Source: Streptomyces caniferus
GTDB lineage: Bacteria > Actinomycetota > Actinomycetes > Streptomycetales > Streptomycetaceae
Assembly (NCBI RefSeq): GCF_009811555.1
Contig: NZ_BLIN01000005.1
Location: forward strand, 992,001-1,056,000
Length of the DNA stretch: 64,000 nucleotides
Direction of reading: 5' to 3'
Of the stretch, positions 35,419-44,696 are shown piece by piece. The stretch's first letter is position 1. Each line of letters begins with the position of its first letter. The translations under genes and the position numbers were made by a program. Under the pieces are notes generated by a model. The model made no database searches. It was given only the letters and a program-made list of their open reading frames with translations, and was not told where the DNA came from.

Positions 35419-37029
35419 ATGGACACCCCGCCCGTCCGTCAGGGGCAGTGGCTCGGCTCCCCCTGGACCCGGGGGACGGCCGCCGCGCTCGCCGGCGCGG
35501 TGCCGGCGCTCGCCTTTCCCGCGCCGTCGTGGTGGTGGCTGGCGTATGTCTCGCTGGTGCCCTGGCTGCTGCTGGTGCAGTCGGCACCGACCTGGCGGCG
35601 GGCGGCGCTGGACGGCTGGCTGGGCGGCACCGGTTTCATGCTGGCCGTCCACCAGTGGCTGCTGCCGAGCCTGCACGTCTTCATCCTCGTGCTCGCCCTG
35701 CTGCTCGGTGCGCTGTGGGCGCCCTGGGGCGTGCTGGTGCGTGCGCTGCTGGGCGGCGCGCCCCCGGCGGGCGGGGCGGCCCGCGAGGGGTCCGCCCGGA
35801 CGGCGCCCGGCGGGGCCCCTGCCGACGGACGGCGGCGGGTGACGGGCGGGCGGTGCGCCGCCGCGCTGGTGCTGGTGCCGTCGGGCTGGCTGATGGTCGA
35901 ACTGGTCCGGTCGTGGGAGTACTTGGGCGGCCCCTGGGGGCTGCTCGGCGCCAGCCAGTGGCAGGTGCCGCCCGCGCTGCGACTGGCGTCGATCGGCGGG
36001 GTGTGGCTGCTGAGTCTGCTGATCGTGGCGGTGAACACCGCGGTGGCCGAGCTGATCGCCCGCCCGGCGGCACGGCTGCCCGCGGTGGCCGGGCTGCTGG
36101 TGTGCGCGCTGGCGGCCGGCGCGGCCTGGTTCTGGGCGCCGGTCCCCCGCATCACGGGCACCGTGCGGGTCGCGGTCGTCCAGCCCGGCCCGACCGGCAC
36201 CCCCTCGGCACGCCTGGCCCGCGGCGAGGCTCTCACCCGGTCGCTGGCAGGCCGTGGGGTGCGCCTGATCGTCTGGGGCGAGAGCAGCCTCTACAAGGAT
36301 CCGGCGGACCATCCGGCGCTCGCCGCCCGCCTCGCCGCCCTCTCCCGGCAGACCGGCGCCGACCTGCTGATCAACGCCGACTCCCCGCAGGCCGGACGGC
36401 CGGGCATCTCCAAGAGCGCGGTACTGATCGGGCCGGACGGACCGACCGGGGACCGCTACGCCAAGATGCGGCTGGTGCCCTTCGGTGAGTACATACCGTT
36501 CCGTTCGGTCCTGGGCTGGGCGACGCGGGTGGGCAAGGCAGCCACCAGCGACCGGGTGCGCGGCACCCGTCCGGTGGTGATGCCGGTGGCCACCGCGGGC
36601 GGACTGCGGATCGGGCCGCTGGTGTGCTTCGAGACCGCCTTCCCCGACATGAGCCGCCATCTGGTGCGCGACGGCGCCCGGGTGCTGGTCGCCCAGTCCT
36701 CGACCTCGACGTTCCAGGACAGCTGGGCGCCCGCCCAGCATGCGTCCCTGGCCGCGCTGCGCGCCGCGGAGACCTGGCGGCCCATGATGCACGCCACGCT
36801 CACCGGCATCAGTGCGGTGTACGGCCCCCGGGGCGAGCCGACCGGCGAGCGGCTGGGCACCGACCGCAGCGCGGCGGCCGTCTACGACCTGCCGCTGGCC
36901 GAGGGCACCAGCCCGTACACCCGGTTCGGTGACTGGGCGGTGTACGGGGCGGTGGGGGCGCTGCTGCTCGCCGGCGGGTACGCGGGGCTGCGGGCGCTCA
37001 GCAGGCGGCCTGCGCGAGGGCGTCGGTGA
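35419..37029 (+). CDS. lnt: Apolipoprotein N-acyltransferase
   Basis: 536 residues: about six N-terminal membrane helices (up to residue about 240) and a nitrilase domain with the Glu-Lys-Cys triad in VWGESSL (Glu about 288), YAKMRLVPFGEYIP (Lys about 350) and IGPLVCFETAFPDM (Cys about 403). It adds the third acyl chain to lipoproteins in the membrane. A Gly/Ala-rich insertion lies in the third helix loop. GGGAGG fixes ATG at 35419. Its end overlaps the convergent Gfo/Idh gene by 32 bases. Confidence 0.93.
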   Translation: MDTPPVRQGQWLGSPWTRGTAAALAGAVPALAFPAPSWWWLAYVSLVPWLLLVQSAPTWRRAALDGWLGGTGFMLAVHQWLLPSLHVFILVLALLLGALWAPWGVLVRALLGGAPPAGGAAREGSARTAPGGAPADGRRRVTGGRCAAALVLVPSGWLMVELVRSWEYLGGPWGLLGASQWQVPPALRLASIGGVWLLSLLIVAVNTAVAELIARPAARLPAVAGLLVCALAAGAAWFWAPVPRITGTVRVAVVQPGPTGTPSARLARGEALTRSLAGRGVRLIVWGESSLYKDPADHPALAARLAALSRQTGADLLINADSPQAGRPGISKSAVLIGPDGPTGDRYAKMRLVPFGEYIPFRSVLGWATRVGKAATSDRVRGTRPVVMPVATAGGLRIGPLVCFETAFPDMSRHLVRDGARVLVAQSSTSTFQDSWAPAQHASLAALRAAETWRPMMHATLTGISAVYGPRGEPTGERLGTDRSAAAVYDLPLAEGTSPYTRFGDWAVYGAVGALLLAGGYAGLRALSRRPARGRR

Positions 37030-37906
37030 CCACCCGTTCGCACAGTTCATGGGTGCGCAGCGCGTCCTCGGCGGACGGCTGCCGGCCGGCCCGCACATCG
37101 TCCAGGAACGCCAGGACGATCTGCTCGATGCCGCGCTGCCGGGCGACCGGCACCCAGTCGCCGCGGCGCCGGATGCTGGGCTGTCCCTTGTGGTCGATGA
37201 CCTCGGCGAGATTGACGACCTGGCGCTTGGTGTCCTGCCCGGAGACGTCGAGGATCTCCTCCGCGGAGCCGCTCAGGCGGTTCATGGTGCCGAGGGCGGT
37301 GAAGCCGTCACCGGACAGCTGGAGGACCACATGCTGCATCAGGCCGTTGCGGATCCTGGCGCGCACATCGATGTGGTCGATCTCGCCGGGGACCAGGAAC
37401 CGCAGGGTGTCGACGACATGGATGAAGTCGTCCAGGACGAGCGTGCGCGGGTCCTCGGGCAGTCCGATGCGGTTCTTCTGCATCAGGATCAGATCACGGG
37501 CGTGCTCGCGGCACTGGGCGTAGGCGGGCGCGAAGCGGCGGTTGAAGCCGACGGTGAGGCCCACCCCGCGGTCCGCGGCGAGCGCGACCAGGCGCTGGGA
37601 CGTGGCGAGTTCGTAGGAGAGCGGCTTGTCGACGTAGGTCGGTACGCCGGCTTCGATCAGCCGGGTCACGATCTCGGGGTGGGCGGCGGTGGCGGCGTGC
37701 ACGAAGGCCGCGTCCAGGCCGGTGGCGAGCAGCGAGTCCAGGTCCTGGTGGAGCTGTCCCCCGGTCAGCCGGTGGGTGGCACCGACGCGTTCCAGGGTCG
37801 CCGGGGTGCGGGTGTGCAGATGCAGTTCGAGCCCCGGCTGGGTGCCCAGTACGGGCAGGTACGCCTTCTGGGCGATGTCGCCGAGTCCGATGCAGCCGAC
37901 CTTCAC
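36998..37906 (-). CDS. Gfo/Idh/MocA-family oxidoreductase
   Basis: 302 residues. The Rossmann start is KVGCIGLGDIAQKAYLPVLGT, then the VDKPLSYELATSQRLV block containing the EKP-like VDKP motif, and VGFNRRFAPAY, all typical of NAD(P)-dependent sugar and inositol dehydrogenases. GTG at 37906 overlaps the FAD monooxygenase stop as GTGA. Both belong to a TetR-controlled operon. Substrate not identified. Confidence 0.9.
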   Translation of the reverse strand: MKVGCIGLGDIAQKAYLPVLGTQPGLELHLHTRTPATLERVGATHRLTGGQLHQDLDSLLATGLDAAFVHAATAAHPEIVTRLIEAGVPTYVDKPLSYELATSQRLVALAADRGVGLTVGFNRRFAPAYAQCREHARDLILMQKNRIGLPEDPRTLVLDDFIHVVDTLRFLVPGEIDHIDVRARIRNGLMQHVVLQLSGDGFTALGTMNRLSGSAEEILDVSGQDTKRQVVNLAEVIDHKGQPSIRRRGDWVPVARQRGIEQIVLAFLDDVRAGRQPSAEDALRTHELCERVVTDALAQAAC

Positions 37907-39192
37907 TCGTGCTCCTTGGGTTGTGCCACGGCGCTGGTGCCTCGCGTGCCGGAAGCATACGTGCCGGCCGGCGGCCGCCAGTCGGCGATCCCGTCCAGGG
38001 ACCGCAGCACCAGATCCGGTGCGAGGCGGGCGGCGGCGGCCATCAGGACGGCGCGCAGCGCACAGGCCGGCCCCGAGCGCCAGGTGCAGAGCCGGCCGAT
38101 CCGCTCGGCACGGCGTACGACGTCCATGGTGTGCGGCAGCCGCTGCCGGGTGTACGCGGCGAGGGCCGCGGCCTGATCGGCTTCCGGTGCGGCCAGGTGG
38201 GCCAGCACGACGGCGTCCTCGATGGCCTGGCAGCCGCCCTGTCCGAGGTTCGGGGTCATCGGGTGGACGGCGTCGCCGAGCAGGGCGACCCGGCCCCGGT
38301 GGAAGGCGGGCGGCGGGGCGGCCGCGGTGTAGACGTCGTTGCGGAGCACCGTCGCCGGGTCCGCCGCGGCGAGGAGGGCGGGAACGGGGTGGTGCCAGTT
38401 GCCGAAGCGGCGCAGCAGTTCGGCCCGCTCGTCGTCGGCGGCCCGGCCGCCCGGTGGTACGGCCGCGGTGGCATAGGCGTAGATCCGCCCGCCGGACAGC
38501 GGCACGGTGCCCCACAGGCTGCCGGGGCCCCAGGTCTCGTGCGCCTCGTGGAGGCCGTCGGGCGCGGGGACGACGAGGCGCCAGGCGGTGACGCCGGCGT
38601 AGCGGGGTGCGGGGTGGCCGGGGAAGAGGGCGCGGCGGGCGGCGGAGTGGATGCCGTCGGCGGCGACGACGAGGTCCGCGGTGAGCTCTTCGCCGGCGTC
38701 CGCCGTTCCGTCTCCGGTGCCGGTGATCCGTACGCGCGCCGGGCGGTCCTCCGCTCCCGGGTCGCCGGCGTCGACGAGTGCGGCCGCGACTCCGGTGCGC
38801 AGCGCGCCGTCGGGCAGCCGGGCGGCGAGCAGGGCCGTCACCTCGGCGCGGTGGGCGACCACGACCGGGCCGCCGAAGCGCCGGACGGCCGCGGCCTGGT
38901 CCGTACGCGCCAGCCGGTGGCCGCCGGGGAGACGGATCTCGCCGGTGGTCTGCCAGGCGCCCATGGCCCGTACGGCGTCGCCCGCGCCGAGGGTGTCCAG
39001 GGCGCGCTGGGCGTTGGGGGCGAGGGCGATGCCCGCGCCGCTCCGTACCGGAGGGCCGGATGCGGTGCCCGGCTCCCCCGTGGTGGTGCGCTCCAGGACG
39101 GTGACCGCCCAGCCGCGGCGGTCCAGTGCGACCGCGGCGGTGAGCCCGCCGATACCGCTGCCGATCACGAGCGCGGTGCGTTGCCGCATCAT
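37903..39192 (-). CDS. FAD-dependent monooxygenase (salicylate hydroxylase/UbiH type)
   Basis: About 428 residues. FAD motif ALVIGSGIGGLTAAVALDRRGW, the DG motif LVVAADGIHSAARRALFPG, and GD motif VALLGDAVHPMTPNLGQGGCQAIEDA. Group A flavin monooxygenase; such enzymes hydroxylate aromatics or epoxidise. GGGGAGGC is close to ATGATG, so ATG at 39189 may be the real start. It is divergent from a TetR gene and shares two operator-like palindromes with it. Confidence 0.92.
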   Translation of the reverse strand: MMRQRTALVIGSGIGGLTAAVALDRRGWAVTVLERTTTGEPGTASGPPVRSGAGIALAPNAQRALDTLGAGDAVRAMGAWQTTGEIRLPGGHRLARTDQAAAVRRFGGPVVVAHRAEVTALLAARLPDGALRTGVAAALVDAGDPGAEDRPARVRITGTGDGTADAGEELTADLVVAADGIHSAARRALFPGHPAPRYAGVTAWRLVVPAPDGLHEAHETWGPGSLWGTVPLSGGRIYAYATAAVPPGGRAADDERAELLRRFGNWHHPVPALLAAADPATVLRNDVYTAAAPPPAFHRGRVALLGDAVHPMTPNLGQGGCQAIEDAVVLAHLAAPEADQAAALAAYTRQRLPHTMDVVRRAERIGRLCTWRSGPACALRAVLMAAAARLAPDLVLRSLDGIADWRPPAGTYASGTRGTSAVAQPKEHE

Positions 39193-39212
39193 GCCTCCCC
39201 TGACCCGAGTGC

Positions 39213-39262
39213 GTAACTACAGGCGTAGTTACCCTTGCCCCTGACACTACACCCGTAGTCGG
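39213..39262. promoter_or_regulatory. Tandem TetR operators in the divergent promoter
   Basis: GTAACTAC-AGGC-GTAGTTAC (39213-39232) is a perfect 8-bp inverted repeat. A second site with the same 4-base spacing, GACACTAC-ACCC-GTAGTCGG (39243-39262), keeps the ACTAC/GTAGT core. Both lie between the FAD monooxygenase and TetR genes. Confidence 0.82.
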
Positions 39263-39280
39263 CGGGTTAGGCTGCCCGGT

Positions 39281-39919
39281 ATGAACTCCCGCAGTGGCCG
39301 CGCCCCGGCGGCGCCCGCCCCTCGCCGTGAACGGATCGCCGATGCGGCGCTGACCCTGCTCGCCGAGCGCGGCATGCGGGGGCTGACGCACCGGGCGGTG
39401 GACGAGGCGGCCGGGCTGCCGCAGGGCTCCACCTCGAATCTCGCCCGCACCCGGGCGGCCCTGCTGGAGACGGCGGTACAGCGGCTGGCCGAGCGGGAGG
39501 CGGCGGTGCTGACACCGCATGCGATGCCGGAGGTTCCAGCGGAAGGAAGCGGGACCGCGCCGCTGCCGGACGACGCCGTGGCAGCGGTCGCCGAGGCGCT
39601 CTCCCTGGCGCTGCACCGCTACCTGTCCCGGCACCGGCAGCTGCTCATCGCCCGTTACGAACTGGCCCTGGAGGCCACCCGCCGGCCCGAGCTGCGGGCG
39701 GTCTACGACCGGGCGGGGCGGGCCTTCCGGGAGCCGGTGGTGGCGATGCTGGCGGCGGCCGGCTCCACCGAAACCGAGCGGCATGAGCTCGGGCTGATCG
39801 CATGGTGCGACGGGGTGCTGTTCTCCTGCACCGCGGGAGGGTTCCATGCGTCCGTCCCCACCCGCGACGCGCTGCGCACCTCCTGCACGGAGCTGCTCGA
39901 CGGGATGCTGCGGCGGTGA
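39281..39919 (+). CDS. TetR-family transcriptional regulator
   Basis: 212 residues. HTH: RRERIADAALTLLAERGMRGLTHRAVDEAAGLPQGSTSNLARTRAALLETAVQRL (from about residue 16), then a ligand domain with RYLSRHRQLLIARYELALEATRRPEL and a C-terminal cysteine. It probably represses the divergent monooxygenase/Gfo-Idh operon and itself through the tandem palindromes immediately upstream. Confidence 0.9.
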   Translation: MNSRSGRAPAAPAPRRERIADAALTLLAERGMRGLTHRAVDEAAGLPQGSTSNLARTRAALLETAVQRLAEREAAVLTPHAMPEVPAEGSGTAPLPDDAVAAVAEALSLALHRYLSRHRQLLIARYELALEATRRPELRAVYDRAGRAFREPVVAMLAAAGSTETERHELGLIAWCDGVLFSCTAGGFHASVPTRDALRTSCTELLDGMLRR

Positions 39920-39937
39920 GTGCCCCGCGCACCCGGT

Positions 39938-40471
39938 CTATGGGGCCGCGAGGCCGTCGAGGCGCAGTTGCAGCCGGTCGATGGCGTCCCGGAGCCCCTG
40001 GCGGTACTCGCCGTCGGCGAGGGCGTTGGCCGAGGCCCGGGCGCGCCGCAGCTGGGCCCGCGCATCGGCCGGCCGGTCCAGGGCGGCGTAGTCGGCCGCG
40101 ATGTTGAGATGCAGCGAGGGGAAGAACGCCCGGAGGGCGACGAGGGGGTGGCGGGGGCCGGGGCCGTCGGCGACCTTCGGCTCCTCCGGCGCGACGGCGG
40201 CCTTGGGCCGCTCGGTGACGAAGCCCTCGGCGGCCTCCAGGGCCCTGAGGTCCCAGTCGAGTTCGTCCCGGGGGTCGTCCTGGGTGTCGGCCATGTAGTG
40301 GGCGAGGGTGCAGCGGTGGAAGGCGTCTCCCTGCGGCCCGATCTCGTGCCACAGCGCCGAGAGACGGTTGCGTGCCTCTTCCCGGTCGCCCGCGCGATGC
40401 AACATGATCGCCTGGCCGATCCGGGTCAGCACCCCGTCCTCGGGTGTCGCCTCCCGCCGCTTGTCCACCAC
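39938..40471 (-). CDS. Tetratricopeptide-like hypothetical protein
   Basis: 177 residues of paired helices: GVLTRIGQAIMLHRAGDREEARNRLSALWHEIG, HRCTLAHYMADTQDDPRDELDWDLRALEAAEGF, HLNIAADYAALDRPADARAQLRRARASANAL. These are degenerate TPR units. The family is widespread in Streptomyces and uncharacterised. It lies between the TetR and ung genes. Confidence 0.8.
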   Translation of the reverse strand: MVDKRREATPEDGVLTRIGQAIMLHRAGDREEARNRLSALWHEIGPQGDAFHRCTLAHYMADTQDDPRDELDWDLRALEAAEGFVTERPKAAVAPEEPKVADGPGPRHPLVALRAFFPSLHLNIAADYAALDRPADARAQLRRARASANALADGEYRQGLRDAIDRLQLRLDGLAAP

Positions 40472-40606
40472 CGTGCACTCCGTATCCGCTCACCACGGCC
40501 ACTGCCGCTCCCCCGACGCTAACCGCCGGAAGGGACCTGCGCGCGCGGTGCGCGACGCACCGGGTGGTGGGGCCCTCCGGCCCGGCCGGCCGGCGGGCCC
40601 GCCGGC

Positions 40607-41287
40607 TCAGCCCAGGTCGGGGATGCGCCAGTCGATCGGGGCGTGGCCCTGTGCGGCGACCGCCGCGTTGATCTGGGTGAACGGACGGGAGCCGAAGAAC
40701 TTCTTCGCCGACAGCGGGGAGGGGTGCGCGCCCTGCACCACCGCATGCCGCTCCTCGTCGATCAGCGGCAGCTTCTTCTTGGCGTAATTCCCCCAGAGCA
40801 CGAAGACCGCCGGGTCCGGCCGGGAGGCCACGGCCCGGATCACCGCGTCGGTGACCTTCTCCCACCCCTTGCCCTTGTGCGAATTGGGCTCGGCCTCGCG
40901 GACCGTGAGGACGGCGTTCAGCAGCAGCACCCCCTGCTGGGCCCAGGGCATCAGATAGCCGTTGTCCGGAACCGGGTGGCCCAGCTCCTCCTTCATCTCC
41001 TTGTAGATGTTCCGCAGCGACGGCGGCGTCTTGACGCCGGGCTGCACGGAGAAGCACAGGCCGTGCCCCTGACCGGCGCCGTGGTACGGGTCCTGGCCCA
41101 GGATGAGCACCTTCACCTGGTCGTAGGGAGTCGCCTCCAGCGCCGCGAAGACCTGCTCGCGGGGCGGGTAGACCGGCCCGTCCGCCCGCTCCTGCTCGAC
41201 GAAGTCGGCGAGCTCCTTGAAATAGGGCTTCTCCAACTCCTCGCCGAGGACCCCGCGCCAGGATTCGGGCAGCATGTCGGTCACCAC
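40607..41287 (-). CDS. ung: Uracil-DNA glycosylase
   Basis: 226 residues, full length for family 1. The water-activating motif ILGQDPYHGAGQGHGLCFSV (catalytic Asp in QDPYH), the NSHKGKGWEKVT block and the DNA-binding HPSPLSAKKFF loop are intact. It removes uracil from DNA in base-excision repair. GTG at 41287, eight bases after GGAGG, is the likely start; ATG at 41275 is an alternative. Confidence 0.97.
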   Translation of the reverse strand: MVTDMLPESWRGVLGEELEKPYFKELADFVEQERADGPVYPPREQVFAALEATPYDQVKVLILGQDPYHGAGQGHGLCFSVQPGVKTPPSLRNIYKEMKEELGHPVPDNGYLMPWAQQGVLLLNAVLTVREAEPNSHKGKGWEKVTDAVIRAVASRPDPAVFVLWGNYAKKKLPLIDEERHAVVQGAHPSPLSAKKFFGSRPFTQINAAVAAQGHAPIDWRIPDLG

Positions 41288-41399
41288 GTCAACAACCTCC
41301 GGTGTACGTTCCGTTCTCCGTCGAAGAACCTACCGGCGACCACTGACAACGCCGTCCGCGGGCCGATACCTCCGGGACCGGACCGGCGGCCGGACGGCC

Positions 41400-42365
41400 T
41401 CAGGCGGTGTCGAGCCGGGCGCGCTGGACGGGATCCAGCCGCAGGTCGAGCGCCGCCAGGCTCTCGTCCAGCTGCGCCGGGGAGCTCACGCCGAGCACCG
41501 GCACGACCGGCACCGGGCCGCCCATCAGCCAGGCCAGCACCACCTGGTTCACGGTGGCCCCGCACTCCGCCGCGACCTCCGCCAGCACCCGCAGCCGGGC
41601 CACCGAACCGGGATGGTCGTAGCGCTCCGGCAGCGGCCGGTCCGCGCGGGAGTAGGCGCCTGCCATCAGCGTCCCATAGCCGAGCAGCGTCAGGTCGGGG
41701 TGCTCCGCCGCGTAGTCGAGGAGCTCCTCGTCGGTGTCCATGTCGAGGTCTTGCGTCAGGCCCTGTCGCGGCCGCAGATAGGTGTGCCGCCGCTGTACGG
41801 CGCGGAAGCCGGGCAGCCCGCGCCCGGCGGCCGTCCGCCGGGCCTCGGCGAGCCGCCAGGTCCGGTGGTCGGTGGCCCCCAGGCTGCCCACGGTGCCGTC
41901 CCGGACGAGGCCGGCCAGCGCCTCGACGGTGTCGTCCAGCCGGACGCGCCGGTCGTCGAGGTGCGCGTAGAGGAGGTCCACCCGGTCCGTGCCCAGCCGG
42001 CGCAGGCTGCCCTCGATCCCGGCGCGTACGGCCGGGGCGCCCAGGCCTTCGGCGTTCGCGGGCCATCCGGTCCCCCGGGCCGGGTCCGGCCGGGCGCCCA
42101 CCTTGGTGGCCACGACCGTGCGCCCGGCCGCGTCTCTGCTGCGCAGCCAGCGGCCGAGCAGCAGCTCGCTCTCGTCGCCGCGCGCGCCGGGCACCCAGCG
42201 GGCGCAGTGGTTCGCCGTGTCGACGAAGGTGCCGCCGGCCTCGGCGAACCGGTCCAGGAGGGCGAACGAGGTCGGTGCGTCGACGGTGGTGCCGAAGGAC
42301 AGCGTCCCGAGACAGACGGCGCTGACGCGGGGACCTTGATCACCGCCGAGTGTGCGGTAGTGCAT
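41400..42365 (-). CDS. Aldo/keto reductase
   Basis: 321 residues of TIM barrel. TFVDTANHCARW holds the Asp; the position normally Tyr is His-Cys here, unlike DTADTY of most members. The K and H motifs are VVATKVGARPD and LLYAHLDDRRV, and cofactor loop LGVSSPAQLDESLAAL. ATG at 42365 follows a weak GGGAGA. The reading frame upstream passes through a palindromic terminator and is not coding. Confidence 0.88.
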   Translation of the reverse strand: MHYRTLGGDQGPRVSAVCLGTLSFGTTVDAPTSFALLDRFAEAGGTFVDTANHCARWVPGARGDESELLLGRWLRSRDAAGRTVVATKVGARPDPARGTGWPANAEGLGAPAVRAGIEGSLRRLGTDRVDLLYAHLDDRRVRLDDTVEALAGLVRDGTVGSLGATDHRTWRLAEARRTAAGRGLPGFRAVQRRHTYLRPRQGLTQDLDMDTDEELLDYAAEHPDLTLLGYGTLMAGAYSRADRPLPERYDHPGSVARLRVLAEVAAECGATVNQVVLAWLMGGPVPVVPVLGVSSPAQLDESLAALDLRLDPVQRARLDTA

Positions 42366-42395
42366 GGCATGTCTCCCTGACAGGTCTCCGACGCG

Positions 42396-42429
42396 CGTGG
42401 TGCCGGTCCTGATCAGGACCGGCACCACG
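42396..42429 (-). terminator. Long palindromic hairpin after the SDR gene
   Basis: CGTGGTGCCGGTCCT and AGGACCGGCACCACG form a perfect 15-bp stem around GATC, between the SDR stop (42486) and the aldo/keto reductase start. It probably ends the two-gene SDR operon. Confidence 0.8.
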
Positions 42430-42485
42430 GACTCTGCCTCTTGGAGCGCACGCGAAGGCAAGGCCTCGCGGCCCGCCCGGCGCCG

Positions 42486-43256
42486 TCAGACCCCGGCGTT
42501 GAGGAACAGACCGCCGTCGACGACCAGTGTCTGGCCGGTGATCCAGCCCGAGGCATCGGACAGCAGGAAGGCCGCCGCCCCGCCGATGTCCTCCGGGACG
42601 CCGAGCCGCGCCAACGGGTAGCCGGCCGCCGCCTCCTCCTCGCGGTTCTCGTAGAGCGCGGCCGCGAACTTGGTCTTGACCACCGCGGGCGCGATGGAGT
42701 TGATCCGCACGCCCGGCGCGAACTCGTGGGCGAGCTGCAGCGTCAGATTCACCATGGCGGCCTTGCTCATCCCGTACGCGCCGATGAACGGCGAGGGCGC
42801 GAGGCCGGCGATCGAGGCGATGTTGACGATGGCGCCGCCGTTGTCCTTCTGCCAGGCGTGCCAGGTGCGCTGCGCGAAGCCGAGCGCCGAGACGACATTG
42901 GTCTCGAACACCTTGCGCGCCACACCGAGGTCGAGGTCGGCGATGGGGCCGAACACCGGGTTCGTTCCGGCATTGTTGACGAGGTAGTCGACGCGGCCGA
43001 AGGTCTCCATCGCGCGCTCGACGGCGACGGCCTGGTGGGCCTCGTCGTGCGCCTTGCCGGCGACGCCGAGCACCCGGTCGGCGCCCAGCTTCTCGGCGGC
43101 CTCCTTGAGGGCGTCCTCGTTGCGGCCGGTGATGACGACCCGGTCGCCACGGGCCACCAGGGCCTCGGCGATGCCGTAGCCGATACCGCGGCTGGCACCG
43201 GTGACCAGCGCCACCTTGCCGGAGAGCTCGGGGAGCCCGCTGTCCTGCTCGGTCAT
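42486..43256 (-). CDS. Short-chain dehydrogenase/reductase (FabG-like)
   Basis: 256 residues. NAD(P) motif VTGASRGIGYGIAEAL, NNAG at residues about 95-98, active site Ser with GAYGMSKAAMV (YxxxK), and the DGG-type end LVVDGGLFLNAGV. Classical SDR; probably oxidises or reduces a beta-hydroxyacyl or steroid-like substrate. It follows the next SDR gene after about 30 bases and is likely its operon partner. Confidence 0.9.
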   Translation of the reverse strand: MTEQDSGLPELSGKVALVTGASRGIGYGIAEALVARGDRVVITGRNEDALKEAAEKLGADRVLGVAGKAHDEAHQAVAVERAMETFGRVDYLVNNAGTNPVFGPIADLDLGVARKVFETNVVSALGFAQRTWHAWQKDNGGAIVNIASIAGLAPSPFIGAYGMSKAAMVNLTLQLAHEFAPGVRINSIAPAVVKTKFAAALYENREEEAAAGYPLARLGVPEDIGGAAAFLLSDASGWITGQTLVVDGGLFLNAGV

Positions 43257-43285
43257 GTTCTGTACTCCTGGAGTCGGTGGGGCGG

Positions 43286-44047
43286 TCAGTTGAGCGGGCC
43301 GCCGGCGACGTACATGACCTGGCCGGAGACGAAGCCGGCCGCCTCACCGGTGAAGAAGGCGATGGCGTTGGCGATGTCCTCGGGGCGGCCGACGCGCTGC
43401 ACCGGGATCTGGGTGGCGGCCGCGGCCTGGAACTCCTCGAAGCCCATGCCGACGCGCTCGGCGGTGGCGGCGGTCATGTCCGTGACGATGAAGCCCGGGG
43501 CGACGGCGTTGGCGGTGACGCCGAACTTGCCGAGTTCGATGGCGAGGGTCTTGGTGAAGCCCTGCAGACCGGCCTTGGCCGCCGAGTAGTTGACCTGCCC
43601 GCGGTTGCCGAGCGCCGAGCTGGAGGAGAGGTTCACGATCCGGCCGAACTTGGCGTCCACCATGTGCTTCTGGCAGGCGCGGGACATCAGGAACGCACCG
43701 CGCAGATGCACGTTCATGACCGTGTCCCAGTCGGTCTCGCTCATCTTGAACAGCAGGTTGTCGCGGAGCACCCCCGCGTTGTTGACCAGGACGGTCGGCG
43801 CGCCGAGCTCCGAGGCGACGCGGGCGACCGCCGCGTCCACCTGCTCCGCGTCCGAGACGTCACAGCCGACCGCGATGGCCTTGCCCCCGGCCTTGGTGAT
43901 CTTCTCGACGGTGTCCTTGCAGGCCGCCTCGTCGAGGTCGAGTACGGCCACGGCGCGGCCCTCGGCGGCCAGGCGGACGGCGGTGGACGCGCCGATACCG
44001 CGGGCCGCGCCCGTCACGATGGCAACGCGCTGCTCGGTGGTGGACAT
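43286..44047 (-). CDS. fabG: 3-oxoacyl-ACP reductase-type SDR
   Basis: 253 residues. VTGAARGIGASTAVRL, VNNAGVLRDNLLFKM, Ser in VNLSSSSALGNRGQVNYSAAKAGLQ (YxxxK) and the FabG-like C-terminus VSGQVMYVAGGPLN. Reduces beta-ketoacyl thioesters with NADPH. ATG at 44047 follows AGGAGA. A conserved AAGCGGTTGCTCAC stretch (44110 region) in front may be a regulator or promoter element. Confidence 0.9.
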   Translation of the reverse strand: MSTTEQRVAIVTGAARGIGASTAVRLAAEGRAVAVLDLDEAACKDTVEKITKAGGKAIAVGCDVSDAEQVDAAVARVASELGAPTVLVNNAGVLRDNLLFKMSETDWDTVMNVHLRGAFLMSRACQKHMVDAKFGRIVNLSSSSALGNRGQVNYSAAKAGLQGFTKTLAIELGKFGVTANAVAPGFIVTDMTAATAERVGMGFEEFQAAAATQIPVQRVGRPEDIANAIAFFTGEAAGFVSGQVMYVAGGPLN

Positions 44048-44228
44048 GCGGGTTCTCCTCACCCTCGAAACCTCGACAAGCGGTCCGCCGCACCGATCCC
44101 GTGGGTGAGCAACCGCTTAGTACCCTGAGCAGGGCTGACGCTAGAAGCCCGGCAACGCGCTGTCAACGTCCCACCACTGCGCCGTTGCCCACCTCACTGC
44201 GCGGCAGGCCCGAGCACTGGCGCGATCG

Positions 44229-44287
44229 CGTCGTACGACGGAGCGCCCGGAACCGCCTCACGACGGTTCCGGGCGCTCCGTACGACG
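44229..44287 (-). terminator. Large inverted-repeat terminator after the DUF3037 gene
   Basis: CGTCGTACG plus GAGCGCCCGGAACCG on the left pairs with CGGTTCCGGGCGCTCCGTACGACG on the right, with a 3-base bulge (ACG) and a short loop. It lies 14 bases past the DUF3037 stop on the minus strand. Confidence 0.82.
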
Positions 44288-44300
44288 CTCCCGCGCGGCC

Positions 44301-44696
44301 TCAGCGCACCAACAGCTCCAGCAGCCGCTCGACCTCGGCGGCCGGGTCGGCGGTCAGGCCGGTGTGCACCGGGCCGGGCTGGACGATGGTGCTGCGCGGC
44401 GCCATCAACCAGCGGAACCGGCGTCCCGCGTCCTCCCCCGCCGCCTGCCCGGCACGCTCGCCGCCCTCGCAGACGCCCTCGACGGCACAGAGCGCGGCCC
44501 GCACCCCGGCCACATCGGTCGTGGGGTCCAGGGCCAGCAGCCGGGCCTCGTCCAGATGGGTCCTGGCCTCGACGAAGCGGCGGGCGTGGCAGTACACGAC
44601 CACCCCGGCATTGATCATCTCGCCGCGCTCGACCCGGGGGACGACCTTCAGCAGGGCGTACTCGAACACATCGCGCCCGTTGTGCAGACCGGTCAC
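44301..44696 (-). CDS. DUF3037-family protein
   Basis: 131 residues: RDVFEYALLKVVPRVERGEMINAGVVVYCHARRFVEAR is the DUF3037 signature, with LDPTTDVAGVRAAL and RFRWLMAPRSTIVQPGPVHTGLT following. Function unknown. Its GTG at 44696 overlaps the stop of the HipA-like kinase gene as GTGA, so the two are made together and probably interact. Confidence 0.85.
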   Translation of the reverse strand: MTGLHNGRDVFEYALLKVVPRVERGEMINAGVVVYCHARRFVEARTHLDEARLLALDPTTDVAGVRAALCAVEGVCEGGERAGQAAGEDAGRRFRWLMAPRSTIVQPGPVHTGLTADPAAEVERLLELLVR

